Shown here: piece after piece, positions 7,212 through 16,913 of the stretch
How positions within the stretch are numbered: the stretch's first letter is position 1
How the letters are laid out: each line of letters opens with the position of its first letter
NCBI GenBank assembly: GCA_024277935.1
Contig: JAJRUF010000197.1
Span: 1-37,222 of the forward strand
Source: Gammaproteobacteria bacterium
GTDB lineage: Bacteria; Pseudomonadota; Gammaproteobacteria; Methylococcales; Methylomonadaceae
DNA: 37,222 bases
Reading direction: 5' to 3'
The notes under the pieces: model-generated
Seen by the model: only the letters and a program-made list of their open reading frames with translations
The model's database searches: none
Told to the model about the DNA's origin: nothing
Translations under genes and position numbers: made by a program

Positions 7212-7907
7212 TTATGTTTCATCCAAAAGCCCAATCAATCTTGTCGCAATAACCTCGCTCATTTGGGTTAGAAACAAGTCCCCCATGTTGTAGTGAAACC
7301 GAGCATCTTCTTTACTTCCTATGGCAATAATGCCTTCCAGTTGAGTATAAGCCATTGGAATAATGGCACACGATTTTATTTCAGTGGCAACATCTCCAAA
7401 CAAAAATTTGGCTTGCGCTAAAGTAGGTCGGCCACACTTTGGCTGGTTACTACTTAATATTTGTATAAAATGTTGCAAGTGCTCATCATCAATATTTACA
7501 AAGATATTGCTATTAAAAGTCTCGGCATCTTGTTTGATAATACGAACAGCTGAAAAGTCAGTTAAAAAACATTCTTTAAAGACCTTATCAAGGTTTACCA
7601 ACACATTTTCAATAGAATCTGCCTCCATCAAAGCTAATGTCAATTCATGCATCTGACTCAGCGTAATATCATTATCTTTAGCAATTTCAATCAAAGCAGT
7701 CAATTGATTTTCTAGCTCTTTATGTTTGCTTCTAAAAATTTCTAGCTGCTTAGATATTAAAGAAACAGCATTGCCACTAGGGTGGGGAATACTCATATTT
7801 TCTAACAAGGCTAAATGTTGGTGAAAAAATTCCGGGTGTGACTGCAAGTAATCTTCAACTTGAGCTGGCGTTAGTTCATTTTGCTTAATAATTTTTTCAG
7901 CACTCAT
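7212..7907 (-). CDS. DUF484 family protein (GAF-like)
   Basis: The product is 231 aa. The opening part, LTPAQVEDYLQSHPEFFHQH, followed by IPHPSGNAVSLISKQLEIFR, is typical of DUF484. A coiled-coil linker (about residues 50-80) leads to a GAF-like C-terminal domain with AIIPMAYTQLEGIIAIGS. The function is unknown. The gene sits between dapF and xerC in many gammaproteobacteria. Its ATG overlaps the dapF stop by 4 bp, which implies translational coupling. Confidence 0.9.
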   Translation of the reverse strand: MSAEKIIKQNELTPAQVEDYLQSHPEFFHQHLALLENMSIPHPSGNAVSLISKQLEIFRSKHKELENQLTALIEIAKDNDITLSQMHELTLALMEADSIENVLVNLDKVFKECFLTDFSAVRIIKQDAETFNSNIFVNIDDEHLQHFIQILSSNQPKCGRPTLAQAKFLFGDVATEIKSCAIIPMAYTQLEGIIAIGSKEDARFHYNMGDLFLTQMSEVIATRLIGLLDET

Positions 7908-8734
7908 AATTCAATTTGTCCTTCAAAAACCGAGGTGGCCGGTCCTTTCATAAAAACAGCATGCCCGCGCCCTGCCCAGTTTATTTCTAGTTGTCCACCT
8001 GGTAGCTCAACAGTGATATTATTTTGATCTAGCAGGTTTTGTTCTACCCCAATAACCACAGCCGCACATGCACCACTACCACAGGCTAATGTTTCAGTAG
8101 CTCCACGCTCATAAACGCGTAATTTTATATGCTGCCGATTTATAATTTGCATAAAACCAATATTAGCTCTTTCTGGAAAAAAAACATGACTTTCTAATGC
8201 GCTCCCTATTTTAACGACAGGTTCGGTATTAATATCTTTAACTATTATAACGGCATGGGGGTTTCCCATAGAAACTGCGCCAAACTCTATTTCAGTATGG
8301 TTGACTAATAGTTTATAAGATATAGCTTGCTGTTTTGTATCTATTGGTATTTCTTTGGGCAAGTGTCTGGGAATGCCCATATTGACAGTAATTAAATCAG
8401 CTTTATCAAAAGTGAGAGTTAACTGGCCTGAATCAGTATCTACGGTGATTTTATCCTTTGTCGTTAATTTTTTGTCACGGACAAAGCGCGCAAAACAACG
8501 TGCGCCATTACCACATTGTGCAACTTCACTGCCATCGGCATTGAAAATACGGTATTTAAAATCAGCATTGCTACTGACCGGCTTTTCAACCAGTAGTAGT
8601 TGGTCACAACCTATACCAAAGTGTCTATCCGCCATAAATTTAATTTGGCTAGATGTTAATGAAATATTTTGCTTGATAGCGTCAATAACAACAAAGTCGT
8701 TACCTAAGCCATGCATTTTAGTGAATTTAATCAT
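7904..8734 (-). CDS. dapF: Diaminopimelate epimerase
   Basis: The product is 276 aa. It converts LL- to meso-diaminopimelate, the substrate of LysA and a building block of peptidoglycan. Both catalytic cysteines are present: Cys74 in QCGNGARC and Cys218 in ACGSGACAA. The N-terminus MIKFTKMHGLGNDFVV is typical, and the length is standard. The gene is downstream of lysA on the same strand, but 245 bp away, with a large palindrome in between. It overlaps the DUF484 gene by 4 bp. Confidence 0.96.
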   Translation of the reverse strand: MIKFTKMHGLGNDFVVIDAIKQNISLTSSQIKFMADRHFGIGCDQLLLVEKPVSSNADFKYRIFNADGSEVAQCGNGARCFARFVRDKKLTTKDKITVDTDSGQLTLTFDKADLITVNMGIPRHLPKEIPIDTKQQAISYKLLVNHTEIEFGAVSMGNPHAVIIVKDINTEPVVKIGSALESHVFFPERANIGFMQIINRQHIKLRVYERGATETLACGSGACAAVVIGVEQNLLDQNNITVELPGGQLEINWAGRGHAVFMKGPATSVFEGQIEL

Positions 8735-8817
8735 GCAGGTTTGTACTTAAATTTAATAGACGTAAGAGGTATAGCCTTGATGCAGAAAATCAGAGTCAAG
8801 ACTACATCCGCTGATAT

Positions 8818-8983
8818 TAAGGAACGTGCATGAAACAACTTACCGATTTCTAACTTGTCTTTTTGCTCCAGGTGAAATGCTCTCATTCGTTGCGTAGCCA
8901 GCTATGCGCCTCATGAGATCATTTCACCTGAAACAAAAATCCTACGTTATAATTTCGGGAAGTTATTCCATACACGCTCCTAA
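8818..8983. repeat. Large dispersed palindrome, copy B
   Basis: This is the same element as at 3120-3285. Left end AAGGAACGTGCATGAAACAA, centre GTTGCGTAGC-CAGCTATGCG-CC at 8889-8910, right end ATACACGCTCCTAAGG. The lysA stop codon (8980-8982) lies in its right tip. The arm CAGGTGAAA (8869-8877) pairs perfectly with TTTCACCTG (8922-8930), although both differ from copy A by two compensating changes. It occupies the lysA-dapF interval and would be transcribed as a very long hairpin if the two genes share a transcript. Confidence 0.85.
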
Positions 8984-10227
8984 GGTAATAGTTTTTCACC
9001 TTGCCAAAGTTGAGGAATCGACTCCCTTTCTCTGATTAAATGAATGTCTGCACCATCAACCATTATTTCAGCCACTTTAGGTCTGGAATTATAGTTCGAA
9101 CTCATTGTAAAACCATAAGCCCCCGAAGACCGAATAGCTAATAAATCACCTTCAGCAAGCTTTAACTTACGCTCTTTTCCTAAAAAGTCCCCGGTTTCAC
9201 ACACAGGGCCGACTATATCCCAGGTTTCTTCAGTGACTGTACTGTCTTTATTAACCGCTATAATTTCTTGCCAGGCACTATATAATGACGGGCGTACCAA
9301 GTCATTCATTGCCGCATCAACAATAGCAAAATTTTTATACTCCGTTGGTTTTAAATATTCAACTTTTGTGACTAAAATACCGGCATTACCGGCGATAGCC
9401 CTACCAGGTTCTAATGCAATTTCATATTTATTATCCCCTAAACGTTCTAAAATAGCTGAAACGTAATCAGCTGGAGAAGGGGGACACTCATCTTTATAAC
9501 GAATACCCAGCCCACCTCCTAAATCTAAATGATGTAATTCAATACCCTGTTGTTTTAAAGTATTGACTAAATCTATTACTTTATCTAAAGCGGCTAAAAA
9601 GGGGGATGTTTCTGTCAGCTGTGAGCCAATATGACAATCAATACCGATAACTTTTATATTGTGCATTTTTGTAGCACGGCGATATTCAGCTAAAGCGTGC
9701 TCTATATCAATGCCAAACTTATTTTCTTTTAAGCCGGTAGAAATATAAGGGTGTGTTTTAGCGTCTACATTAGGGTTCACTCTAAATGAAACAGGGGCAA
9801 CAACACCTAATTCTGCGGCTAAAGAGTTAATTCTATCGAGTTCACCTTTAACTTCAATATTAAAACAGCGAATACCAATTTTAAGAGCCGCGGTAATTTC
9901 ATCTGCACGTTTACCTACACCTGAAAATACTATTTTTTTCGGTGCTCCACCAGCCGCCAACACTCTTTCTAGCTCGCCTTGTGAAACAATATCAAACCCC
10001 GAACCTAACCTTGCCAGGACATTAAGAATAGCAATATTTGAGTTGGCTTTTACCGCATAACAAATTAAATGAGGGTGTTCGCCAAAGGCTTGATCAAAGG
10101 CTTTCCAGTGTCTTTCAAAGGTCGCTCGTGAATAGATATAACAAGGTGAGCCATATTGCTCAACAATCTGCTCTACTGCCACATCTTCTACAAATAACTG
10201 GTTTTCTTGGTAAGTGAAATAATCCAT
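8980..10227 (-). CDS. lysA: Diaminopimelate decarboxylase
   Basis: The product is 415 aa. This PLP enzyme decarboxylates meso-diaminopimelate to L-lysine. The PLP lysine is Lys60 in CYAVKANSN. The barrel also shows HIGSQ, HLDLGGGLGIRY and EPGRAI. The C-terminal domain has CETGDFLG, with the cysteine that reaches the partner active site, and GAYGFTMSSNYNSRP. Length is normal. The start is 2 bp after the lptM stop, so both are on one transcript. The stop codon lies in the tip of a dispersed palindrome. I saw no lysine riboswitch upstream. Confidence 0.96.
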   Translation of the reverse strand: MDYFTYQENQLFVEDVAVEQIVEQYGSPCYIYSRATFERHWKAFDQAFGEHPHLICYAVKANSNIAILNVLARLGSGFDIVSQGELERVLAAGGAPKKIVFSGVGKRADEITAALKIGIRCFNIEVKGELDRINSLAAELGVVAPVSFRVNPNVDAKTHPYISTGLKENKFGIDIEHALAEYRRATKMHNIKVIGIDCHIGSQLTETSPFLAALDKVIDLVNTLKQQGIELHHLDLGGGLGIRYKDECPPSPADYVSAILERLGDNKYEIALEPGRAIAGNAGILVTKVEYLKPTEYKNFAIVDAAMNDLVRPSLYSAWQEIIAVNKDSTVTEETWDIVGPVCETGDFLGKERKLKLAEGDLLAIRSSGAYGFTMSSNYNSRPKVAEIMVDGADIHLIRERESIPQLWQGEKLLP

Positions 10228-10229
10228 GC

Positions 10230-10343
10230 TTATGATTCTTCTTCAGGTACATAAATAGGAGCCTGTTCATCGGGTAGATAAAGAGGTCCGGTTTGTCCAC
10301 AAGCTTGTAGACCTAAAATAAATATAAAGAGTAACTTTTTCAT
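10230..10343 (-). CDS. lptM: LptM (YifL) small lipoprotein
   Basis: A 37-residue ORF starting MKKLLFIFILGLQACGQTGP and ending PVPEEES-like (IYVPEEES). It has a signal peptide and a lipobox LQAC, so Cys15 would be lipidated. The CGQTGPLYLP sequence after it is the hallmark of LptM/LppL, the small lipoprotein that helps LptD assemble with proper disulfides in E. coli. It lies immediately upstream of lysA, exactly where this gene is found in many gammaproteobacteria. It is followed by lysA after 2 bp and preceded by dctM after 8 bp. Confidence 0.85.
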   Translation of the reverse strand: MKKLLFIFILGLQACGQTGPLYLPDEQAPIYVPEEES

Positions 10344-10351
10344 TAGAAATT

Positions 10352-11731
10352 TTAAATATCAGTGTAAATAACGGAGGGTAGCCAAGTTGCCAGCTGTGGC
10401 CAAAAAGCTAAAATGGCTAACATCATAAGCTGAATAGCAATAAAAGGCATGACACCTTGGTATATTTGCCCCGTGGTTATTTCTTTCGGTGCAACACCTC
10501 TTAAATAGAATAAAGCAAAACCAAAAGGAGGGGTTAAAAATGAGGTCTGTAAATTAATGGCAATCATAATACCAAGCCATACTGGATCTACCCCCATTGC
10601 TAATAAAATAGGCCCAACAATAGGCACAACTACAAAAGTGATTTCAATAAAGTCCAGCACAAAACCAAGGAAGAACATGATTAGCATGACAAAGAATAGA
10701 GCTCCAAATTTACCACCCGGTAAATCTAATAATAAGCCAGTGATTAACTCGTCACCTTCAAAGCCTCGAAAGACTAAAGAAAATAAAGCAGCTCCAATTA
10801 AAACCATAAACACCATACTAGTCACTCGCGTGGTATTTTGCATCACGGCTTGTAAAGTATTTAAACTCAGTTGTTGCTTAAAAAAAGCCAATACAATAGC
10901 CCCCATAGCCCCAACAGATGCGGCCTCTGTTGGTGTTGCCAAGCCACCCATAATTGACCCAAGTACTGAAAATATAAGTAATAAGGGGGCTGCAAGGCTT
11001 TTTAAGACACTAAGATAAAAACCCTTTTCTCTCTTTATTTTTTCAGGGGCTGGCATTGAGTTAGGTGAAAGCCATGCCGTGATAATAATGTATAGCAAAT
11101 ACATAAAAACCAAGCCCATACCTGGCAGTAAAGCACCTGCAAATAAATCACCCACCGAAACTGTTTCAGGTGAAAAAATCCCCATATCTAATTGAGCTTG
11201 TTGGTAAGCCGAGGAAATAACATCACCCAATAAAACCAGCACAATTGAGGGAGGGATAATCTGCCCCAAAGTTCCTGAAGCACAAATGACTCCACAAGCA
11301 ATTGAAGGGCTGTAGTTATTGCGTATCATAGTAGGTAAAGATATTAAGCCCATAGTGACAACCGTTGCCCCTACAATTCCCGTGCTAGCGGCCATTAACA
11401 TTCCCACTATTAAGACTGCGATACCCAGTCCACCCCGTAATGAGCCAAATAATTTAGCAATAGACTCTAACAAATCTTCTGCAATTTTGGCACGTTCAAG
11501 CATAACACCCATAAAAACAAACAAGGGCACTGCCATTAGTGTTTGGTTGCTCATAATGCCAAATAAACGATTAGGCATGGCATTTAAAAAAGCAGCATCA
11601 AACACATCAAATTGCAGACCAATAGTGGCAAATGCTAGTGCGGTTCCACTTAAAGCAAAGGCAACAGGAAATCCCGTTAAAAGTACGATAAAAACAGCGG
11701 CAAACATCCATAAAGCTAAATAACTATCCAT
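10352..11731 (-). CDS. dctM: TRAP transporter large permease (DctM)
   Basis: The product is 459 aa, very hydrophobic, with about a dozen membrane helices. It has the DctM pattern: N-terminal LTGFPVAFALSGTA, a middle GIVGATVVTMGLISLPTMI, and GQIIPPSIVLVLLGD. The C-terminal segment LTPPFGFALFYLRGVAP is also typical. It would form the sodium-driven channel part of a TRAP transporter for organic acids or related anions. It starts directly after the dctQ stop (TAAATG). The length suits the mannitol/chloroaromatic subtype. The substrate cannot be told without its binding protein, which is not in this window. Confidence 0.92.
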   Translation of the reverse strand: MDSYLALWMFAAVFIVLLTGFPVAFALSGTALAFATIGLQFDVFDAAFLNAMPNRLFGIMSNQTLMAVPLFVFMGVMLERAKIAEDLLESIAKLFGSLRGGLGIAVLIVGMLMAASTGIVGATVVTMGLISLPTMIRNNYSPSIACGVICASGTLGQIIPPSIVLVLLGDVISSAYQQAQLDMGIFSPETVSVGDLFAGALLPGMGLVFMYLLYIIITAWLSPNSMPAPEKIKREKGFYLSVLKSLAAPLLLIFSVLGSIMGGLATPTEAASVGAMGAIVLAFFKQQLSLNTLQAVMQNTTRVTSMVFMVLIGAALFSLVFRGFEGDELITGLLLDLPGGKFGALFFVMLIMFFLGFVLDFIEITFVVVPIVGPILLAMGVDPVWLGIMIAINLQTSFLTPPFGFALFYLRGVAPKEITTGQIYQGVMPFIAIQLMMLAILAFWPQLATWLPSVIYTDI

Positions 11732-12265
11732 TTAAACCATCTCCTCAGTTAAGCCTAAAGCAATTAACAGGTTTTGTAAAAACAGAGAAATACTTTGTAA
11801 TATGAGCAGTCCCGCCATTACAATAATAGTCGATTTTAATAGGTAGATACCGGGTAAGCCTCCTGAATTTCTTGAACTTTCATGAATGGCCCATGAATCT
11901 GCTACATAGCCCCAACTACTCCATATAATAAAAACTGTCACTGGAATCAGCAGAAATAGAGTACCAAGACAGTCAATCCATGCTTGGATTTTTGGAGTGC
12001 ATCGTTGATAAAGTATATCCACTCTGACGTGTGCATTATGCTTTAAGGTATATGCACTACCCAACATAAAAATAATGGTATGCATATATGAAACAGATTC
12101 CTGTAATGCAACCCACCCAAGATCAAAGCTATACCGGAGGATAACAATAATAAAGGTAGTCATAACCATGGCTAAAGCTAACCATGAGATAGTTTTACCC
12201 ACCCATTCATTAATCGTGTTAATAATGTTTATGTAGAGTTGACTGCTTTTAATTAGGGTAGACAT
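11732..12265 (-). CDS. dctQ: TRAP transporter small permease (DctQ)
   Basis: The product is 177 aa with four predicted helices (about residues 25-45, 60-75, 90-115 and 140-165). The sequence WVALQESVSYMHTIIFMLGSAYTLKHNAHVRVDI, in parts, is the typical DctQ second and third helix region with the conserved AHVRVD. It forms the membrane domain with DctM. The two genes abut without a gap. No dctP gene lies next to them: upstream is glmU and downstream is lptM. The start is preceded by 183 bp that contain hairpins and no gene. Confidence 0.9.
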   Translation of the reverse strand: MSTLIKSSQLYINIINTINEWVGKTISWLALAMVMTTFIIVILRYSFDLGWVALQESVSYMHTIIFMLGSAYTLKHNAHVRVDILYQRCTPKIQAWIDCLGTLFLLIPVTVFIIWSSWGYVADSWAIHESSRNSGGLPGIYLLKSTIIVMAGLLILQSISLFLQNLLIALGLTEEMV

Positions 12266-12335
12266 AAGACGACAGGCAAAACAGGTGATTTTACCTGAAA
12301 AGTGAGGGTTATTAAATATTAACTAAAGTTTCAGA

Positions 12336-12366
12336 GCTTGTTTTAAGTAATAAATAGAAAACAAGC
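12336..12366. terminator. Perfect 9-bp hairpin between glmU and dctQ
   Basis: GCTTGTTTT (12336-12344) is matched by AAAACAAGC (12358-12366), downstream of glmU on the minus strand. There is no T run on the minus strand beyond the stem. It may end or attenuate the glmU transcript. The rest of the interval shows only a minor stem (CAGGT/ACCTG near 12280). Confidence 0.4.
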
Positions 12367-12448
12367 CCCTTCAATTTGATTATTAAAACAATATCTTTCA
12401 AGCTACAAGGTTAATACTACAGACCATTTAACTTGTACCCATCAGATA

Positions 12449-13816
12449 TTATTTTACTTTTACAGGCCTTTGCCAACCTTTAATGGTGATTTGTTTAGCT
12501 CGTGATAAGGTTAGCATATTTTCTTTAGTATCTTTAGTAACAGTAGAGCCGGCTCCAATAGTAGCCCCTTTACCTACAGTTACAGGGGCGATTAATTGTG
12601 TGTCAGAGCCAATGAAAGCACCGTCCTCAATAACTGTTCTAAACTTGTTTACACCATCATAATTACAGGTAATTGTCCCTGCACCAACATTAACTTTACT
12701 ACCAATAGTGGCATCACCAATATAACTTAAGTGATTTATTTTACTTCCCATTGCAATTGTTGATTTTTTAATTTCTACAAAATTACCAATATGTACATCA
12801 CTTGCCAATTCTGCTTGCGGTCTTAATCTAGCAAAAGGGCCTATACGACTTCGGGAGCCGACTGTTGCATCTTCAATAATGCAATTTGCCAAGATCTCTA
12901 CATCATCACCAATAACAGCATTTTTTATAATACTATTAGCACCAATAACAACATTATTACCAATACTGTTTGTACCTTCAAATATTACGTTAATATCAAT
13001 CTCTATATCTTGCCCAATACTTGTAAATTTTCCTCTAACATCTATTCTTGAAGGGTCTCTTAAGCTAACACCCTGAAGCATTAAATTTTGAGCTTGTTTT
13101 AATTGATAAGCACGTTCTAAATAAGCTAACTGACTGCGATCATTAACACCTAATACTTCATCCATACTGACAGCTTGATTTGTTATTACTTGAACACCAT
13201 CTTTTACTGCCATTTCAATCACATCGGTCAAGTAAAATTCATTTTGAGCATTCGAATTTTGCAGTTTAGATAACCATTGTTTTAGTAAATTACCTGGGGT
13301 AGCGATAATTCCTGTATTGCCTTCAGTAATTAGTTTTTCGTCAGCATTGGTGTCTTTTTCTTCCACAATTTTTAATACAGACCCATCTTCTGCTCTTACT
13401 ATTCGGCCATACCCTTTGGGGTCATCAAGTTCCACCGTTAGTAATCCTATTGAATCTGGCGTAACATTATCAAGTAGTTTTTCTATGGTTGAATTTTTTA
13501 ATAGAGGCACATCACCATATAAAATAAGAACTTTATCACTGTCTCTGATAAAACTCTCTGCTTGTTGTACAGCATGCCCTGTTCCTAATTGTTGTTTTTG
13601 TTCAACCCAATTTGCATCTAAATAATTTAATTGTTCCTTAACTAACTCTCCACCATGGCCATAAACAATTACAATTGAGTTATTTTCTAGTTGAGCGCTA
13701 GTATCATATACATGCTCCAGTAAGGCTTTTTCTGCTACTTTATGTAATACCTTTGGTTTTGATGAACGCATACGCGTTCCTTGCCCAGCTGCTAAAATAA
13801 TTGTTTTAATATCCAT
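12449..13816 (-). CDS. glmU: Bifunctional UDP-GlcNAc pyrophosphorylase / GlcN-1-P acetyltransferase
   Basis: The product is 455 aa. It makes UDP-N-acetylglucosamine for peptidoglycan and lipopolysaccharide. The N-terminal uridyltransferase domain has LAAGQGTRMRSSKPKVLHKV (residues 8-27), QLGTGHAVQQA and LYGDVPLL. The C-terminal left-handed beta-helix domain shows hexapeptide repeats (VIGANSIIKNAVIGDD, and more), NHLSYIGDA with the catalytic histidine, and GTITCNYDG. Length is normal. It lies downstream of the atp operon, as in E. coli, but a strong terminator lies between, so it probably uses its own promoter. Confidence 0.97.
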   Translation of the reverse strand: MDIKTIILAAGQGTRMRSSKPKVLHKVAEKALLEHVYDTSAQLENNSIVIVYGHGGELVKEQLNYLDANWVEQKQQLGTGHAVQQAESFIRDSDKVLILYGDVPLLKNSTIEKLLDNVTPDSIGLLTVELDDPKGYGRIVRAEDGSVLKIVEEKDTNADEKLITEGNTGIIATPGNLLKQWLSKLQNSNAQNEFYLTDVIEMAVKDGVQVITNQAVSMDEVLGVNDRSQLAYLERAYQLKQAQNLMLQGVSLRDPSRIDVRGKFTSIGQDIEIDINVIFEGTNSIGNNVVIGANSIIKNAVIGDDVEILANCIIEDATVGSRSRIGPFARLRPQAELASDVHIGNFVEIKKSTIAMGSKINHLSYIGDATIGSKVNVGAGTITCNYDGVNKFRTVIEDGAFIGSDTQLIAPVTVGKGATIGAGSTVTKDTKENMLTLSRAKQITIKGWQRPVKVK

Positions 13817-13929
13817 GTTCCTTCCTTATAAAATTATTTAGTTGGTAAATAATAAATCATGTTTATAAACCTACCACTGCTTGATCTAATAAATCTTGAC
13901 AAAATATTGCAGAGCTACAATCTGTTTTG

Positions 13930-13935
13930 ATTATA
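13930..13935 (-). promoter_or_regulatory. Candidate -10 box for glmU
   Basis: The minus strand reads TATAAT here, about 115 bp upstream of the glmU start and just past the atp terminator. No good -35 box is at the right spacing, since the terminator stem occupies that place. A promoter is expected here from the layout, but the motif alone is weak. Confidence 0.3.
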
Positions 13936-13945
13936 GTACATGCAT

Positions 13946-13985
13946 AAAAAAGCCCGAAAATGTTTACACATAATCGGGCTTTTTT
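13946..13985. terminator. Bidirectional rho-independent terminator after the atp operon
   Basis: AAAAAAGCCCGA (13946-13957) pairs with TCGGGCTTTTTT (13974-13985). It gives a G+C-rich stem with flanking A and T runs, so it works in either direction. It lies 180 bp past the atpC stop, after the large palindrome, and most likely ends the atp transcript. Confidence 0.85.
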
Positions 13986-13990
13986 ATGAC

Positions 13991-14154
13991 TATACTTCGC
14001 GCAGTCACGGATGCGGAATTTATAAGCTGCTGATTTTTGTCGATAGCAAGGCGATGAAACAGGCGCATAGCAAGCTACGCAACTGTTTCAGCAACGCAGC
14101 TATCGGCAAAAATTCAGTGCTTAGAAATCCGCAGTCATGACCGCGCGAAGTATA
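13991..14154. repeat. Large palindrome in the 3' end of the atp transcript
   Basis: TATACTTCGCG (13991-14001) pairs with CGCGAAGTATA (14144-14154). Further arms GGATGCGGAATTT and AAATCCGCAGTCA, and ATTTTTGTCGATAGC and GCTATCGGCAAAAAT, pair inwards. The centre at 14062-14083 (GGCGCATAGC-AAGCTACGCA-AC) is, reversed, 20/22 identical to the centre of the palindromes at 3120 and 8818. It is thus a divergent member of the same superfamily, located between atpC and the terminator. Confidence 0.8.
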
Positions 14155-14164
14155 ACAATAAAAA

Positions 14165-14587
14165 CTATTTGCCTCGCTTTCTTAAACGATCCAAAGTTCT
14201 TAACTGCGACATTGCTTGCGCTAATTCAGCCTGTGCTTTAGCAAAATCAATTTTCCCAGATTTATCGGATAACATTTCTTCTGCTTTTGCCTTAGCTTCT
14301 AATGCTGAGGCCTCATCAATATCAGTTGCCCTAATGGCAGTATCTGCCAAGACAGTGACTAAATGCGGTTGTACTTCTAATATTCCGCCAGAAACATAAT
14401 ACTCTTGAGTTTCTGTAGCACTAACTTTAACCCGTACCTCACCAGGAAGAAGCTTTGTAATTAATGGAGCATGTCGTGGAGCAATACCTACCTCACCAAG
14501 CTCAGCGGGTGCAAATACCATTTCTGCTAAGCCCGAAAAAATTTCACTCTCTGCACTCACTATATCAACATGTACGGTCATGGTCAT
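14165..14587 (-). CDS. atpC: ATP synthase epsilon subunit
   Basis: The product is 140 aa, the central-stalk subunit that couples rotation and can inhibit ATP hydrolysis. The N-terminal beta-sandwich is marked by [21 protein letters not shown] and [20 protein letters not shown]. The C-terminal helical hairpin spans about residues 88-138 ([33 protein letters not shown]). Length is standard. It is the last gene of the atp operon, 18 bp after atpD. Confidence 0.96.
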   Translation of the reverse strand: MTMTVHVDIVSAESEIFSGLAEMVFAPAELGEVGIAPRHAPLITKLLPGEVRVKVSATETQEYYVSGGILEVQPHLVTVLADTAIRATDIDEASALEAKAKAEEMLSDKSGKIDFAKAQAELAQAMSQLRTLDRLRKRGK

Positions 14588-14605
14588 AATATCTCCTAAA
14601 AAGGA

Positions 14606-16012
<1,407 letters not shown>

Positions 16013-16024
16013 CTATCGGCTGTA

Positions 16025-16903
16025 CTAAACAGCAGCAGCACCAGCAACAATTTCTGATATTTCTTGTGTGATAGCGGCTTGTCTAGCCTTGTTATAAACA
16101 AGTTGCAGTTCATCAATAATATTACCGGCATTATCAGAAGCACTCTTCATTGCAACCATTCTAGCTGACTGCTCACAGGCATTATTTTCAACTAAACCTT
16201 GATAAACTATTGACTCAATATAGCGAGTTAATAATGTATCTAACACTTCTTTGGCATCAGGTTCATATAAATAATCCCAATGTTTATTTCCAAAGTGATC
16301 TTCAGCATCATCTTCTAATTCCGTTGCAACAACAGGTATTAACTTCTCAACGGTTGGGTTTTGGGTCATTGTGTTAACAAATTCATTGTTAACAACATAC
16401 AGCTCATCAATGGAACCATTGCTATAAGAATCTAGCATGACTTTAATAATACCGACTATATCGTCAAGATGTGGCGTATCCCCTAGTTTACCAATTTGTG
16501 CAACAAGGTTTGCATTGATACCCGCAAAAAAGCTACTCCCTTTTGTACCAATAGTACAAATATCAACTTCAATCTTATCTTTTTCCCATGCCGCTAAATC
16601 TTTAAGTATGGTTCTGAATAAATTTGAATTCAACCCTCCACATAAACCACGGTCAGATGTTACAACAATAACACCGATACGCTTAACTTCACGCGCCACT
16701 AGAAAAGGGTGCTTGTACTCAGGGTTAGCATGAGCCAGATGCCTAATAATCTGGCTTATCTTTTTTGAGTAAGGGCGTGTTGCCTGCATTCTGTCTTTTG
16801 TTTTACGCATTTTACTCGCAGCAACCATTTCCATTGCTCGAGTGATTTTTTGAGTATTTTTAATACTCGATATCTGGGTGCGTATTTCTTTACCAACAGC
16901 CAT
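16025..16903 (-). CDS. atpG: ATP synthase gamma subunit
   Basis: The product is 292 aa, the rotating central shaft. The N-terminal coiled coil begins with [26 protein letters not shown] (in part), the family signature. The C-terminal helix carries [28 protein letters not shown], in parts, the other signature. A middle Rossmann-like domain contains [13 protein letters not shown]. Length is normal. It lies between atpA and atpD with short gaps of 10 and 42 bp. Confidence 0.97.
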   Translation of the reverse strand: MAVGKEIRTQISSIKNTQKITRAMEMVAASKMRKTKDRMQATRPYSKKISQIIRHLAHANPEYKHPFLVAREVKRIGVIVVTSDRGLCGGLNSNLFRTILKDLAAWEKDKIEVDICTIGTKGSSFFAGINANLVAQIGKLGDTPHLDDIVGIIKVMLDSYSNGSIDELYVVNNEFVNTMTQNPTVEKLIPVVATELEDDAEDHFGNKHWDYLYEPDAKEVLDTLLTRYIESIVYQGLVENNACEQSARMVAMKSASDNAGNIIDELQLVYNKARQAAITQEISEIVAGAAAV

Positions 16904-16913
16904 AAGAAGCCCC

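Noticed and set aside
8915-8937. parS-like sequence TTTCACCTGAAACA in the arm of the palindrome
   Set aside because: It differs from the parS consensus at the central CG, and the matching arm in the other copy of the palindrome has changed it further. It is explained by the palindrome.
10557-11018. Plus-strand ORF of 153 aa across the TRAP permease gene
   Set aside because: It is the antisense shadow of dctM; its composition (many Lys, Thr, Ile) reflects the reversed hydrophobic codons.
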